Under the pieces are notes generated by a model, which ran no database searches, was not told the origin of the DNA, and worked only from the letters and a program-made list of their open reading frames with translations. Positions 16,921 to 23,714 of a stretch of 29,658 nucleotides of DNA are shown here, in pieces. How positions within the stretch are numbered: position 1 is the stretch's first letter; every line of letters starts with the position of its first letter. The DNA is from a bacterium. GTDB taxonomy: Bacteria > UBP15 > UBA6099. A program made the translations under genes and the position numbers. The stretch lies in contig JAKQPS010000022.1 of the NCBI GenBank assembly GCA_029564595.1, forward strand, positions 1 to 29,658, in the 5' to 3' direction.

Positions 16921-17646
16921 ATGAAACGGATAATTGGAACGCTGCTGACGATTGCGGGGCTAGCCGCCGCGCCTGCGCCACAGGCTCATGCGCAAGAATG
17001 CTCCCCGTCAATAATCCACATAGCGGATTTTACAAACAACGCCACCGCCGGAATCGATAAATTCTGGGGAACTCCGGGAGACCTCGGAAAAATCGCCGCC
17101 GGTATCGCCGGCTCCGTATTAATGACGGAAACAGGCGCGGGAATATCCCGGATTCCGGACGCAGAAACGACAGCGGCGGCGCTATCCGCATCCGACCCGG
17201 ACTCGGCGCGCTCCCTGCTCAAAGGAAAACCCGGCTGCTTCCTCGTCACAGGCGCGGTCGAAAGCTCTCTCGTTTACACAAAACCTCGTTTCAAAGTCAA
17301 GCCCGGAATTTCAATGGGCGTCAGCTCCCGAAAACGCGACGGCGACAACGACTGGCTGGACTATCTCAGCGAGAATTTTACTCTCGGCGAATTTAGAAAA
17401 AAATTCCGCATCGCCGCCACAGAACGCTTGTTGCTTTTCGACAGGCGCACAAACACCTTCGTTCTTGACGAGACAATCACGGAATGGTTCGAGACCAGCG
17501 TCAAAGAGTACGAATCCTTAGACAAAGATAAAAAATTCAAAATTTCAGGCAATCCGGCCGTCGACGCCGGCAGCCCGCTAGGCCGCCCTTTCGTTGCTAT
17601 TGCCGCTCAGTTTGCGGAGAAAATAAAACAAAAAATAACGCAATAA
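16921..17646 (+). CDS. Secreted protein of unknown function (possible CsgG-like fold)
   Basis: 241 residues with a clear signal peptide (KR start, hydrophobic core, likely cleavage after AHA at residue 24). The mature part opens SIIHIADFTNNATAGIDKFW, then a helix KIAAGIAGSVLMTETGAGIS, then DAETTAAALSASD. This strand-helix order recalls CsgG/FlgO/LpoB-like periplasmic proteins, but I do not recognise a specific family. Two cysteines (residue 27 and in GKPGCFLVTG) could form a disulfide. There is no lipobox. GAGG lies 8 nt before ATG 16921. It is divergent from the sensor kinase across 221 bp, making it a possible target of that system, and it ends at a hairpin terminator. Confidence 0.65.
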   Translation: MKRIIGTLLTIAGLAAAPAPQAHAQECSPSIIHIADFTNNATAGIDKFWGTPGDLGKIAAGIAGSVLMTETGAGISRIPDAETTAAALSASDPDSARSLLKGKPGCFLVTGAVESSLVYTKPRFKVKPGISMGVSSRKRDGDNDWLDYLSENFTLGEFRKKFRIAATERLLLFDRRTNTFVLDETITEWFETSVKEYESLDKDKKFKISGNPAVDAGSPLGRPFVAIAAQFAEKIKQKITQ

Positions 17647-17734
17647 TCCGCGTCACGGTCAAACAGCTCGGGGGTTCGCATCTCTATAATCGGGGATTTA
17701 AATTAGGCTTATGATGTCCGCGTCATGTACATGC

Positions 17735-17781
17735 GCCGCGCGTCCGAAGGGTGGACGGACTCCGCCCGCGCGGCTCTTTTA
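17735..17781 (+). terminator. Rho-independent terminator
   Basis: Arms GCCGCGCG (17735-17742) and CGCGCGGC (17767-17774) are perfect complements, with an inner GTCC/GGAC pairing and a following CTCTTTTATC tract. It ends the secreted-protein transcript from the left and abuts the stop codon of the convergent regulator gene. Confidence 0.7.
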
Positions 17782-17785
17782 TCTC

Positions 17786-18049
17786 TCACCCGGTGGCCGT
17801 GAACAATTCCTTCAACGGCTTGTATAAAAAATGCGCCGGATTCAGTTTGTACATCTTCAACCGGCCCTCTTTGTAAAAATGAACCAGCCCGAATTCAACG
17901 AGAGAGCTTATCTGCCGGTTCACTTCGGACACCGACGAGCCGCACATCTCGGCCAACTCTTTCTCGAAATAACTGTCTTTTTCTTTCTTAAATAATGTAT
18001 AAAGAATTCTTACCTTTGTTTTGCTTCCGAGAACTTCTTCAAGAAACAT
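17786..18049 (-). CDS. Small winged-helix DNA-binding regulator
   Basis: 87 residues that are almost entirely one winged helix-turn-helix. Helices read SKTKVRILYTLFKKEKDSYF and EKELAEMCGSSVSEVNRQIS, followed by SLVEFGLVHFYKEGRLKMYK as helix/wing. It resembles ArsR/MarR-like wHTH regulators but has no metal-binding cysteine pair (single Cys in EMCGSS), so metal sensing is not supported. ATG 18049 has GGGAGG about 7 nt upstream; a longer reading to 18100 starts near the transcription start and was rejected. A good promoter sits at 18105-18132. The ligand and targets are unknown. Confidence 0.8.
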   Translation of the reverse strand: MFLEEVLGSKTKVRILYTLFKKEKDSYFEKELAEMCGSSVSEVNRQISSLVEFGLVHFYKEGRLKMYKLNPAHFLYKPLKELFTATG

Positions 18050-18104
18050 TTTCAGCCTCCCGATCTTTCGAAATATGACGGTTTTGCCAGAGCACAACAT
18101 TTAC

Positions 18105-18132
18105 ATTTTATGCGATAACACCCGCAAGTCAA
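18105..18132 (-). promoter_or_regulatory. Sigma-70-type promoter for the winged-helix gene
   Basis: On the minus strand, TTGACT (18132-18127), 16 bp, then TAAAAT (18110-18105), predicting a start near 18098 and a leader of about 50 nt to ATG 18049. The same hexamers and spacing recur at 21563-21590. Confidence 0.7.
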
Positions 18133-18484
18133 GACCGGCGCAAAAGGGCGCAACTCGGAGAAAAACAGCCCGGCAGTCCTATCTGTTAAATGTATAAAGG
18201 GTAATCAATGATTTCAATTGCTGTTTTCTCATGTTCAGCGCGGTAATGCGAAATGAATCTGTGGAAAACCTTAATTTCTTCCTAGAAAGACATTAGCCGA
18301 AATACAAACGACCAAAAAGAAAAATTATTGCCTATACTTGCCCACGCTTCAATTTATGCGCTGCCAATAGAATCAAAATATACCGGAAAGGTCGCGCGTA
18401 AAAACAGAAAACAAAAAAAGCATTCATTAATAAATTAGCGTGTAAGAAAGAACATTATTGAAAACAAATATTATTCTATTCATA
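18133..18484. other. AT-rich gene-free divergent region
   Basis: About 350 bp between two small regulator genes facing away from each other. No open frame, RNA gene or strong repeat is evident. Composition is clearly more AT-rich than the flanking metabolic genes. Confidence 0.6.
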
Positions 18485-18513
18485 TTGACATCGCCGCGCC
18501 AAAGGTATATCAT
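18485..18513 (+). promoter_or_regulatory. Near-consensus sigma-70 promoter
   Basis: TTGACA (18485-18490), exactly 17 bp, TATCAT (18508-18513). A start near 18520 is predicted, about 26 nt before ATG 18546 of the MerR/excisionase-like gene. It may also read through toward ftsZ. Confidence 0.8.
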
Positions 18514-18545
18514 CAGACTAACTATAGGCAATCGTGGGTACACTG

Positions 18546-18788
18546 ATGCAGGAAAAATACAACACCAAGCAAGTCGCTGATTTGCTCAATATCGATAAAT
18601 CCACTCTCCTGCGGTGGATCAGACAGGGCAAAATCCCCGATGTAAAACAACGGGACGGACGCAACTGGAGGGTCTGGCTGAGAGAGGACATCGATAATGT
18701 GAGAGGGTATCACGACAAAATCCACCAACTCTCATTCAATCTGTCGGCTGAAAATGCAGCAAGCGCACTTTCTGAAGACATTGACTAA
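18546..18788 (+). CDS. MerR/excisionase-type helix-turn-helix protein
   Basis: 80 residues. The N-terminal half is a compact winged HTH of the HTH_17/excisionase type: KYNTKQVADLLNIDKSTLLR, then WIRQGKIPDVKQRDGRNWRV and LREDID. The tail (SFNLSAENAASALSEDID) is acidic and has no recognisable effector domain. It could be a transcription regulator or a nucleoid-type architectural protein; no integrase or phage gene is nearby, so a true excisionase role is unlikely. ATG 18546 is preferred; GTG 18534 would add four residues, and neither has a strong Shine-Dalgarno. It is the nearest gene upstream of ftsZ and could share or control its transcription. Confidence 0.8.
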   Translation: MQEKYNTKQVADLLNIDKSTLLRWIRQGKIPDVKQRDGRNWRVWLREDIDNVRGYHDKIHQLSFNLSAENAASALSEDID

Positions 18789-19193
18789 TAATAAATCATA
18801 ATAAGAAACAACGAAGAACTTTAACAACAAACATGAGTGAGAGGAAAAGAAGACAAAAAGTTACAGAGCAATGCCAAAAAAAGAATCTGAAAGATATTTA
18901 AAAGGATTAGAAAGTATCAGAAAGCACAAGGCTGAAAAGGGCTAAAAAGGACGAATTGGCCCAAACGGACAAATATTTAGACAAAACGAATGGAAAAAGG
19001 CAGAAAAGAAGGGCTTCGGGAGTATAATAGGGGTCCGCGCGGCGAGTGGGTGAAGAGTTCAAAATCGGATCAAAACCGATTTTTTGTATAAGTTTTTAGA
19101 TGTTTTGTGTAAGAGAGTTGACATAGAAAATAGGCTTCGGAAAGCTCGAAGCTGAAAAATAGAAAACAGAAGGCATTACTTAAGGGGGAAAAA
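18789..19193 (+). other. Purine-rich ftsZ leader region
   Basis: 405 bp with strong A/G bias on the plus strand. It holds a 24-codon frame (ATG 18871, stop 18943, MPKKESERYLKGLESIRKHK...) whose frame stays open for 35 more codons after the stop, to TGA 19051. No Shine-Dalgarno precedes it, so it is not called as a gene. A consensus TATAAT (19023-19028, poor -35), a hairpin terminator (19061-19085) and an isolated TTGACA (19118-19123) follow. The arrangement suggests a regulated leader for ftsZ. Confidence 0.45.
19061..19085 (+). terminator. Hairpin terminator in the ftsZ leader
   Basis: Arms AAAATCGG (19061-19068) and CCGATTTT (19076-19083) pair perfectly around a 7-nt loop, and the T-run continues to 19085. 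It lies 108 nt before ftsZ. It could end the upstream transcript or act as an attenuator. The stem has only three G-C pairs, so efficiency may be partial. Confidence 0.6.
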
Positions 19194-20291
19194 ATGACAG
19201 AAACCTTCAATCCGGAAGTCGATCGATTTGCCCGGATCCGAGTAATCGGAGTGGGCGGCGGAGGCAGCAACGCTGTGTCCCGGATGATAGAGCACGGCCT
19301 CCGGGGCGTGGATTTCATCATCGTGAACACAGACGCGCAGGCGCTGGTTGCCTCAAAAGTGCGCACCAAGATACAAATAGGCCCGAAAACAACGGGCGGC
19401 CTCGGCGCAGGCTCTGATCCCGGTATCGGTTTGCTAGCCGCAAAGGAAAGCAGTCACGAGATCGAAAAGGAGCTTGAAGGATCAGACATGGTCTTTGTGA
19501 CCGTCGGAACAGGCGGCGGAACAGGGACCGGCGCGGCTCCCATCGTGGCTGAAATCGCCAAGGACCTCGGCGCGCTCGTCGTCGGCGTTATCACCAAACC
19601 CTTCTCTTTCGAGGGCAGACAGAGAAGAATGGTGGCCGAAGAAGGCGCGGCGGTTCTCAAGAGCAAAGTTGACGCCCTTATCACAATCCCCAACGACAGG
19701 ATTCTTCAGGTTGTCGGCCCGGAAACGACTATTAAAGACGCCTTTAAGAGAGCGGACGACGTTCTCAGACAGGGCGTGCAGGGGATTTCCGACCTGATAA
19801 CGATTCCCGGAGACATAAATGTGGACTTCGCGGATGTCAGAACGATCATGTCCAGCGCCGGTTCCGCTCTCATAGGCATCGGAATGGGCAAAGGCGAGCA
19901 TAGAGCGGTCGAGGCTGCCGAGAACGCCATGACCAGCCCGCTACTTGAGAATACGATAGAAGGCGCTCAGGGCCTTCTCGTCAACGTCACCGGCGGCAGG
20001 GATATGACTTTGCACGAGGCGAATGCCGCCGCTGAGATTATCAGCAACGCGGCGGATGAAAACGCCAATATAATTTTCGGAACCGCCATCGACGAAAGCG
20101 TGGAAGGCGTAATCAGGGTTACCGTGGTGGCGACAGGATTCGGCGAAGCCGCCAGATCCGTCGTATCGACGGATGAATCGGCATGGGAACGGCAAAAACG
20201 CGAAAAAACAGTCAGGGAAACGCACAAAAGCACGCAGTACGGCTCTGACAGCGTTGACATCCCGCCGTTCCTCAGAGAGAGTGGCATTTAA
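19194..20291 (+). CDS. ftsZ: Cell division protein FtsZ
   Basis: Tubulin-like GTPase that forms the division ring. 365 residues. GTP-binding elements are [12 protein letters not shown] at about 17-28, the tubulin signature GGGTGTG at 107-113, and the T7 synergy loop NVDFAD at 209-214, which completes GTP hydrolysis in the neighbouring subunit. The linker after the core is short (about 40 residues) and ends in [11 protein letters not shown], matching the conserved C-terminal peptide that binds FtsA/ZipA-type anchors. AGGGGG lies 6-7 nt before ATG 19194. It stands alone: no ftsA, ftsQ, mur or envA/lpxC gene flanks it, so it is detached from a dcw cluster, and a MerR-like gene precedes it. A strong terminator follows. 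Confidence 0.99.
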   Translation: MTETFNPEVDRFARIRVIGVGGGGSNAVSRMIEHGLRGVDFIIVNTDAQALVASKVRTKIQIGPKTTGGLGAGSDPGIGLLAAKESSHEIEKELEGSDMVFVTVGTGGGTGTGAAPIVAEIAKDLGALVVGVITKPFSFEGRQRRMVAEEGAAVLKSKVDALITIPNDRILQVVGPETTIKDAFKRADDVLRQGVQGISDLITIPGDINVDFADVRTIMSSAGSALIGIGMGKGEHRAVEAAENAMTSPLLENTIEGAQGLLVNVTGGRDMTLHEANAAAEIISNAADENANIIFGTAIDESVEGVIRVTVVATGFGEAARSVVSTDESAWERQKREKTVRETHKSTQYGSDSVDIPPFLRESGI

Positions 20292-20335
20292 TATGATTTG
20301 ACGCGTTTTTTTAACTCTTTTTCTCCTTCTCCCTT

Positions 20336-20372
20336 GCCGCCGACTTAGTACAAGCCGGCGGCCTTCTTTTTT
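20336..20372 (+). terminator. Rho-independent terminator after ftsZ
   Basis: Arms GCCGCCG (20336-20342) and CGGCGGC (20356-20362), with an inner CTT/AAG pairing, are followed by CTTCTTTTTT. Located 45 bp after the ftsZ stop. Confidence 0.85.
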
Positions 20373-20950
20373 ATGTTTTGCTTTTTAACATTCCGCTTAT
20401 AACACAAAGCGCTTGTTTTTTAATGTCTCATATCTTTTCGAGCGTTCATCGGCGGCTTCGCTAGAAATTTAAAACATCTTCTTTAATAAATGATTTCTCA
20501 ATACATCTGCCATCAAAACACGCCTCGTTTTATATGCTCCATCACGTTTGTCAGGAAGCTTTCTGAGAGAGATTGAAACAGGTTCACTTTACGGACATGT
20601 GAGGCGAAAAGAAATAATCGTCATCTGTGATGGGATAAAATCACACCAAAACAGAACCAGCGCTTTTTTATATTTTGAGAGCGCTTGAACTGAAAGGCGG
20701 CTTTTTTAAGGCAAAGAGATGAAAAAAGGAAAAAGCTGTCATGTCTTGTGATTAGATAAAACACGGCGGCATTAAAGCGCTCAAAAACACGATATGTTTG
20801 GCGATTGAAACGAAGATTTGCAAAATCGATGAATAAGAAGATAGGCATAACGTGTAATGGCCGCGAAAAACACGCGGTATAAAATGAATTAATGAAACGG
20901 ACATAGCAACGCGCGGCGCGGTTTTAGGGCAGAAAAGTGATATTTTTGAG
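20373..20950. other. Long gene-free AT-rich region
   Basis: About 580 bp between the ftsZ terminator and the 3' end of the ModE-like gene. No frame looks coding on either strand. Small elements: two AGCGCT palindromes (near 20658 and 20679) and a CCGCG/CGCGG hairpin at 20861-20877. I recognise no RNA family, but a small RNA cannot be excluded. Confidence 0.5.
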
Positions 20951-21283
20951 TCAGAGATTCAACATTCCGAATTTTTTCGTGATGTCGGCTGAAACGGCAT
21001 TGCTGATTTTCTCGTAAGATTTGAGGAAATCGACAGCGCGGGGGGTGAGAGAAGCGCCGCCGCCGCCCCGGCCTCCGGTTTGTGTGTCGATAAGTTTAAA
21101 GCCGAGGCGTTGTTCGATTTTTCTTATCTCGCCCCATGCGTGCCGGTAAGAAACGCCGAGGTTTTCGGTGGCGGCGGTGATGGAGCCTGTTTTCTGAATC
21201 TCTTTGAGGAGTTTCAGACGTCCATCGCCGAAAACGGGTTGACCGTCTTCTTCAAGCCATATTTTGACGCGAAGTTTCATCAT
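20951..21283 (-). CDS. ModE-type one-domain transcription regulator
   Basis: 110 residues matching the N-terminal LysR-like winged helix of ModE: GDGRLKLLKEIQKTGSITAA, TENLGVSYRHAWGEIRKIEQ and the wing GGRGGGGASLTPRA. Full ModE has C-terminal Mop domains that bind molybdate; these are absent, as in many short ModE-like proteins often found near molybdate or tungstate transport genes. None is visible here, so the metal link is unproven. The start is ATG 21283 or 21280, with no clear Shine-Dalgarno. A perfect 12-bp palindrome lies 47 bp upstream. Confidence 0.85.
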   Translation of the reverse strand: MMKLRVKIWLEEDGQPVFGDGRLKLLKEIQKTGSITAATENLGVSYRHAWGEIRKIEQRLGFKLIDTQTGGRGGGGASLTPRAVDFLKSYEKISNAVSADITKKFGMLNL

Positions 21284-21329
21284 TTGTCAGTTGTAAGCGC
21301 GATTAACAGAAAGATCTATAAAAACCGTT

Positions 21330-21341
21330 GATTGCGCAATC
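21330..21341. promoter_or_regulatory. Palindromic operator candidate upstream of the ModE-like gene
   Basis: GATTGCGCAATC is a perfect 12-bp palindrome 47-58 bp before the start codon. Its position suits autoregulation by the ModE-like protein. The link is inferred from position only. Confidence 0.4.
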
Positions 21342-21487
21342 GATTTTAATCCCGACACAAGTCGATTTCAAGAGCCAAAGAAGCCTATTAGACACTTATT
21401 GAGCCAGATCTAGAATGAAAATAAATCAATTTAAAATAAAAAAACGATAACTGGTGAATCAGATAAAATCGATAAACAAGGCGATTG

Positions 21488-21535
21488 TTACTTGCCTTTG
21501 GGTCTGGGTTTGGGAGCCGGTCGCCATTCTCTCAT
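21488..21535 (-). CDS. Candidate 15-residue cationic small protein or leader peptide
   Basis: Reads MREWRPAPKPRPKGK then TAA. The support is unusual for so short a frame: GGAGGT (21546-21541) is an exact match to the anti-Shine-Dalgarno and lies 5 nt before ATG, and a TTGACT-N16-TAAAAT promoter (21590-21563) starts a short leader. The peptide has six Arg/Lys, one Glu, five Pro and one Trp. It has no membrane helix or signal peptide. It lies upstream of the ModE-like gene on the same strand (204 nt from stop to the next ATG), so it may be a free small protein or a leader peptide controlling that gene. I recognise no family. Confidence 0.5.
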   Translation of the reverse strand: MREWRPAPKPRPKGK

Positions 21536-21562
21536 TTTCCACCTCCGCTGATTGTTAATTAT

Positions 21563-21590
21563 ATTTTACTCTGATTCATCAAACAGTCAA
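21563..21590 (-). promoter_or_regulatory. Sigma-70-type promoter for the 15-codon gene
   Basis: On the minus strand, TTGACT (21590-21585), 16 bp, TAAAAT (21568-21563). Start predicted near 21556, about 20 nt before the ATG at 21535. Hexamers and spacing are identical to the promoter at 18105-18132. Confidence 0.65.
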
Positions 21591-21616
21591 TGACAAAGTA
21601 AAAGTCTGTCGATGAG

Positions 21617-22105
21617 TCATTTTTCGTTTTGTTCCCCCTGAAGGTCTCGGTGGCTGTATTGTTCTCTGGACAAATCGCCGGATTCTGATTCGTAGTAATA
21701 GACATAACCGTCTCTGCACCATCCGGTAAGCTCGTAGGATTCGCCGAAAAAAGTGTTCAGGATGAGTTCGCTTTCAATTTCGGGGGCCCAAAGTTCCTTG
21801 TTATATATCCATCTATCCAACGTCTGGAAACGGTCGAGGAAGTCGTCGTCGAATTTGTAAGGATATGAGCCGCGCAGTCTGAACTCGACATCCATAGCGT
21901 CAACGACCATTTCGATGGCGCGGTTGCATTTGACGCCGAGGGTTTGAAGCCGGGCTATTTCCTTGTCTTTGAGCGCGCGCGTTATCTGGTTTGCGGCGAT
22001 TGCGCCGAGTATGCCGGCGATGGCTACGGAGATCAGAAGCAGGATGAGAAAAGCGGCGCCGCGTTCCGCGCCGCGAGGTTTGTTCTCAGGTTCGCGTCGA
22101 CTCAT
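21617..22105 (-). CDS. Pseudopilin-like single-span membrane protein
   Basis: 162 residues. A charged N-terminus (MSRREPENKPRGAERG) is followed by one hydrophobic helix (AAFLILLLISVAIAGILGAI, about 17-36) and a long amphipathic helix (NQITRALKDKEIARLQTLGV), then a globular part rich in Tyr, Asp and Glu. This lollipop layout is that of type II secretion/type IV pilin-like proteins, with Gly16 before Ala-Ala-Phe as a possible prepilin cleavage point. The usual FTLIE glutamate is missing, so processing is doubtful. No pilus or secretion gene is adjacent. It has no Shine-Dalgarno, but a perfect extended -10 lies 7 bp before ATG, suggesting a leaderless mRNA. Confidence 0.6.
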   Translation of the reverse strand: MSRREPENKPRGAERGAAFLILLLISVAIAGILGAIAANQITRALKDKEIARLQTLGVKCNRAIEMVVDAMDVEFRLRGSYPYKFDDDFLDRFQTLDRWIYNKELWAPEIESELILNTFFGESYELTGWCRDGYVYYYESESGDLSREQYSHRDLQGEQNEK

Positions 22106-22111
22106 AAAAAG

Positions 22112-22120
22112 ATTATATCA
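22112..22120 (-). promoter_or_regulatory. Extended -10 promoter, probably leaderless
   Basis: Minus strand TGATATAAT is a perfect TGnTATAAT. It ends 6 bp before ATG 22105, so transcription would begin at or next to the A of the start codon. Confidence 0.55.
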
Positions 22121-22150
22121 CAACTTGGGAAATACGAATGTGAGGACGCA

Positions 22151-22159
22151 TGTTATAAT
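22151..22159 (+). promoter_or_regulatory. Extended -10 promoter for the efflux operon
   Basis: TGTTATAAT is a perfect TGnTATAAT with no good -35, as is normal for extended -10 promoters. It predicts a start near 22166 and a leader of about 130 nt before the tolC-like gene. It sits about 30 bp from the divergent minus-strand promoter. Confidence 0.55.
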
Positions 22160-22296
22160 AGTCGAAACGACCAACCGAAAAAAATTTTGGGAACTTTTTT
22201 TGAGGAATCGAGATTTTATCGATTAGTTTCAATGCCGGGGAGACTGGCGAGAGAAACACAAACTGAAAACATAAGAAAAATTTAATGGAGAAGAAA

Positions 22297-23652
22297 ATGA
22301 AATTAGAAAGAAGAAGACGGACCGCAAGCCGAGGTCGATTGACCGCGGGGGCGGCTGTTGTGTTGGCGTGCGCGATATTTGCCGGGATGGCGGGAGCGGC
22401 TGAGTTGATGACGCTCGAAAGATGCGAGGCGGAAGCGGTTGCGAACAATCCGGGATTGAAGGCGGCGGAGAAGGGCCGGGCGGCGGCGGAGTGGCGGCGC
22501 GCCGAGGCGAAGAGCGCGAGGCTGCCGAAGTTTACGTTGAGCGGCTCGGCGGTTTCAACTGACAACCCGACTATGTCGTTCATGTCCGTGTTGAATCAGG
22601 AGAGGTTTGACCCGGCGATGATGGGGAGCATAAACGATCCCGGGGCGACGGCGAATTTTAACGCGAGGTTCGGTTTTGAGGTTCCGATAAGTTCAGGCGG
22701 AGCGGTTAAGCACGGGATAAGAGCGGCGCGGGCGGCGGCCGGGGCGGCTGCGCACAGCGAGGAAGACGCGAGGAGGCGAGCTAGGCGGGCGGCGCGGGCG
22801 GCGTATTTCGGGGCGGTTGTGGCTGCGGACAAGACGGAGGCTGCTGGCGCGGCTCTTGAAGCGGCGAGGGCGCACGCTGCGCTGGCGGCGAGCATGAGGG
22901 ACGCGGGCCTCACGGTGGAGTCGGACGCGTTGAGCGCCGCGGCGCGGCTGGCGGAAATGGAAGAGTTGAAGTTGACGGCTGACAACGAAGCCGCGCTGGC
23001 GAAGGCGGAGCTTCTGATGGCGATGGGGGCGGATCAGGGACGCGAGATACAGATCGACCGGGGCGCGCTCGAGCGGGTGGAGTTTGACGGCGCGCTGGAG
23101 GAATACATTGAATCCGCAATGAAGAACAGGCCGGATTTGAAAGCTCTCGAAGAGGCGGTTAAAGCGGCGTCGGAAGCGGAGCGGATAGAGGCTGCCGCCG
23201 GGAGGCCGACAGTCGGGGCGGCGGCGCACGCGGATGTCGACCGCAGGCGGATCGGAAGCGGGGGCGGGGAGAGTTGGTTTGCGGGGGTGGCGGCGAATTT
23301 CAGCGTGTACGACGGAGGCCGCGCCGGGGCGCGCCGGGCGGCGGCGCGCGCGGAGCGGGAGCGGCTGGAGTGGGCGCTGGAGCAGGCGAGGCAGGCGGCG
23401 GAGATGGAGACGCGCCGGGCGTATTACGGCGCGAGCGCGGCGAAGAAGAAGATGGAAGCTGCGGCGCGGGCGGTCGAGCAGGCCGAGGCGGCGGCGCGGA
23501 TTGTCAACAATAGATACGCGAACGGGCTGGCCGTCAGCGTGGAAGTTTTATCGGCGGAAGCGGAGCTTACGCGGGCGAAGCTGAGGCGTCTGGCGGCTCT
23601 GAGCGAGTTCGTCGTCGGCGTGGAGACGCTGGCGCTGGCTTCTGGAAAATGA
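22297..23652 (+). CDS. TolC-family outer membrane efflux protein
   Basis: 451 residues forming the outer-membrane exit duct of a tripartite pump. A basic N-terminus and hydrophobic core (AAVVLACAIFAGMAGAA) give a signal peptide. The mature protein starts with the usual LMTLERCEAEAVANNPGLKA and contains two long Ala/Glu/Arg-rich coiled-coil halves, each with a beta-type stretch (SGSAVSTDN..., FAGVAANFSVYDGGRAGARR), as in OEP repeats. The terminal VNNRYANGLAVSVEVLSAEA is typical. The ATG at 22297 is preferred because GGAG sits 6 nt upstream; ATG 22285 would add four residues. It is first in the efflux operon, 62 bp before the adaptor gene. Confidence 0.92.
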   Translation: MKLERRRRTASRGRLTAGAAVVLACAIFAGMAGAAELMTLERCEAEAVANNPGLKAAEKGRAAAEWRRAEAKSARLPKFTLSGSAVSTDNPTMSFMSVLNQERFDPAMMGSINDPGATANFNARFGFEVPISSGGAVKHGIRAARAAAGAAAHSEEDARRRARRAARAAYFGAVVAADKTEAAGAALEAARAHAALAASMRDAGLTVESDALSAAARLAEMEELKLTADNEAALAKAELLMAMGADQGREIQIDRGALERVEFDGALEEYIESAMKNRPDLKALEEAVKAASEAERIEAAAGRPTVGAAAHADVDRRRIGSGGGESWFAGVAANFSVYDGGRAGARRAAARAERERLEWALEQARQAAEMETRRAYYGASAAKKKMEAAARAVEQAEAAARIVNNRYANGLAVSVEVLSAEAELTRAKLRRLAALSEFVVGVETLALASGK

Positions 23653-23714
23653 CGGCGGCCTAGCGCGCGCGCGCGGTTGAAAAATTAGGCGACAAAGACT
23701 ACCGGAGGACGGAA

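Noticed and set aside
17724-17733. CATGTACATG palindrome
   Set aside because: Perfect, but only 10 bp and between a gene end and its terminator; no promoter nearby for it to control.
18262-18271. DnaA-box-like TGTGGAAAAC
   Set aside because: Single imperfect match with no cluster or dnaA/dnaN neighbours, so no origin is called.
20621-20848. 75-codon minus-strand frame
   Set aside because: Phe/Lys/Arg-rich with no ribosome binding site or recognisable domain, in AT-rich spacer.
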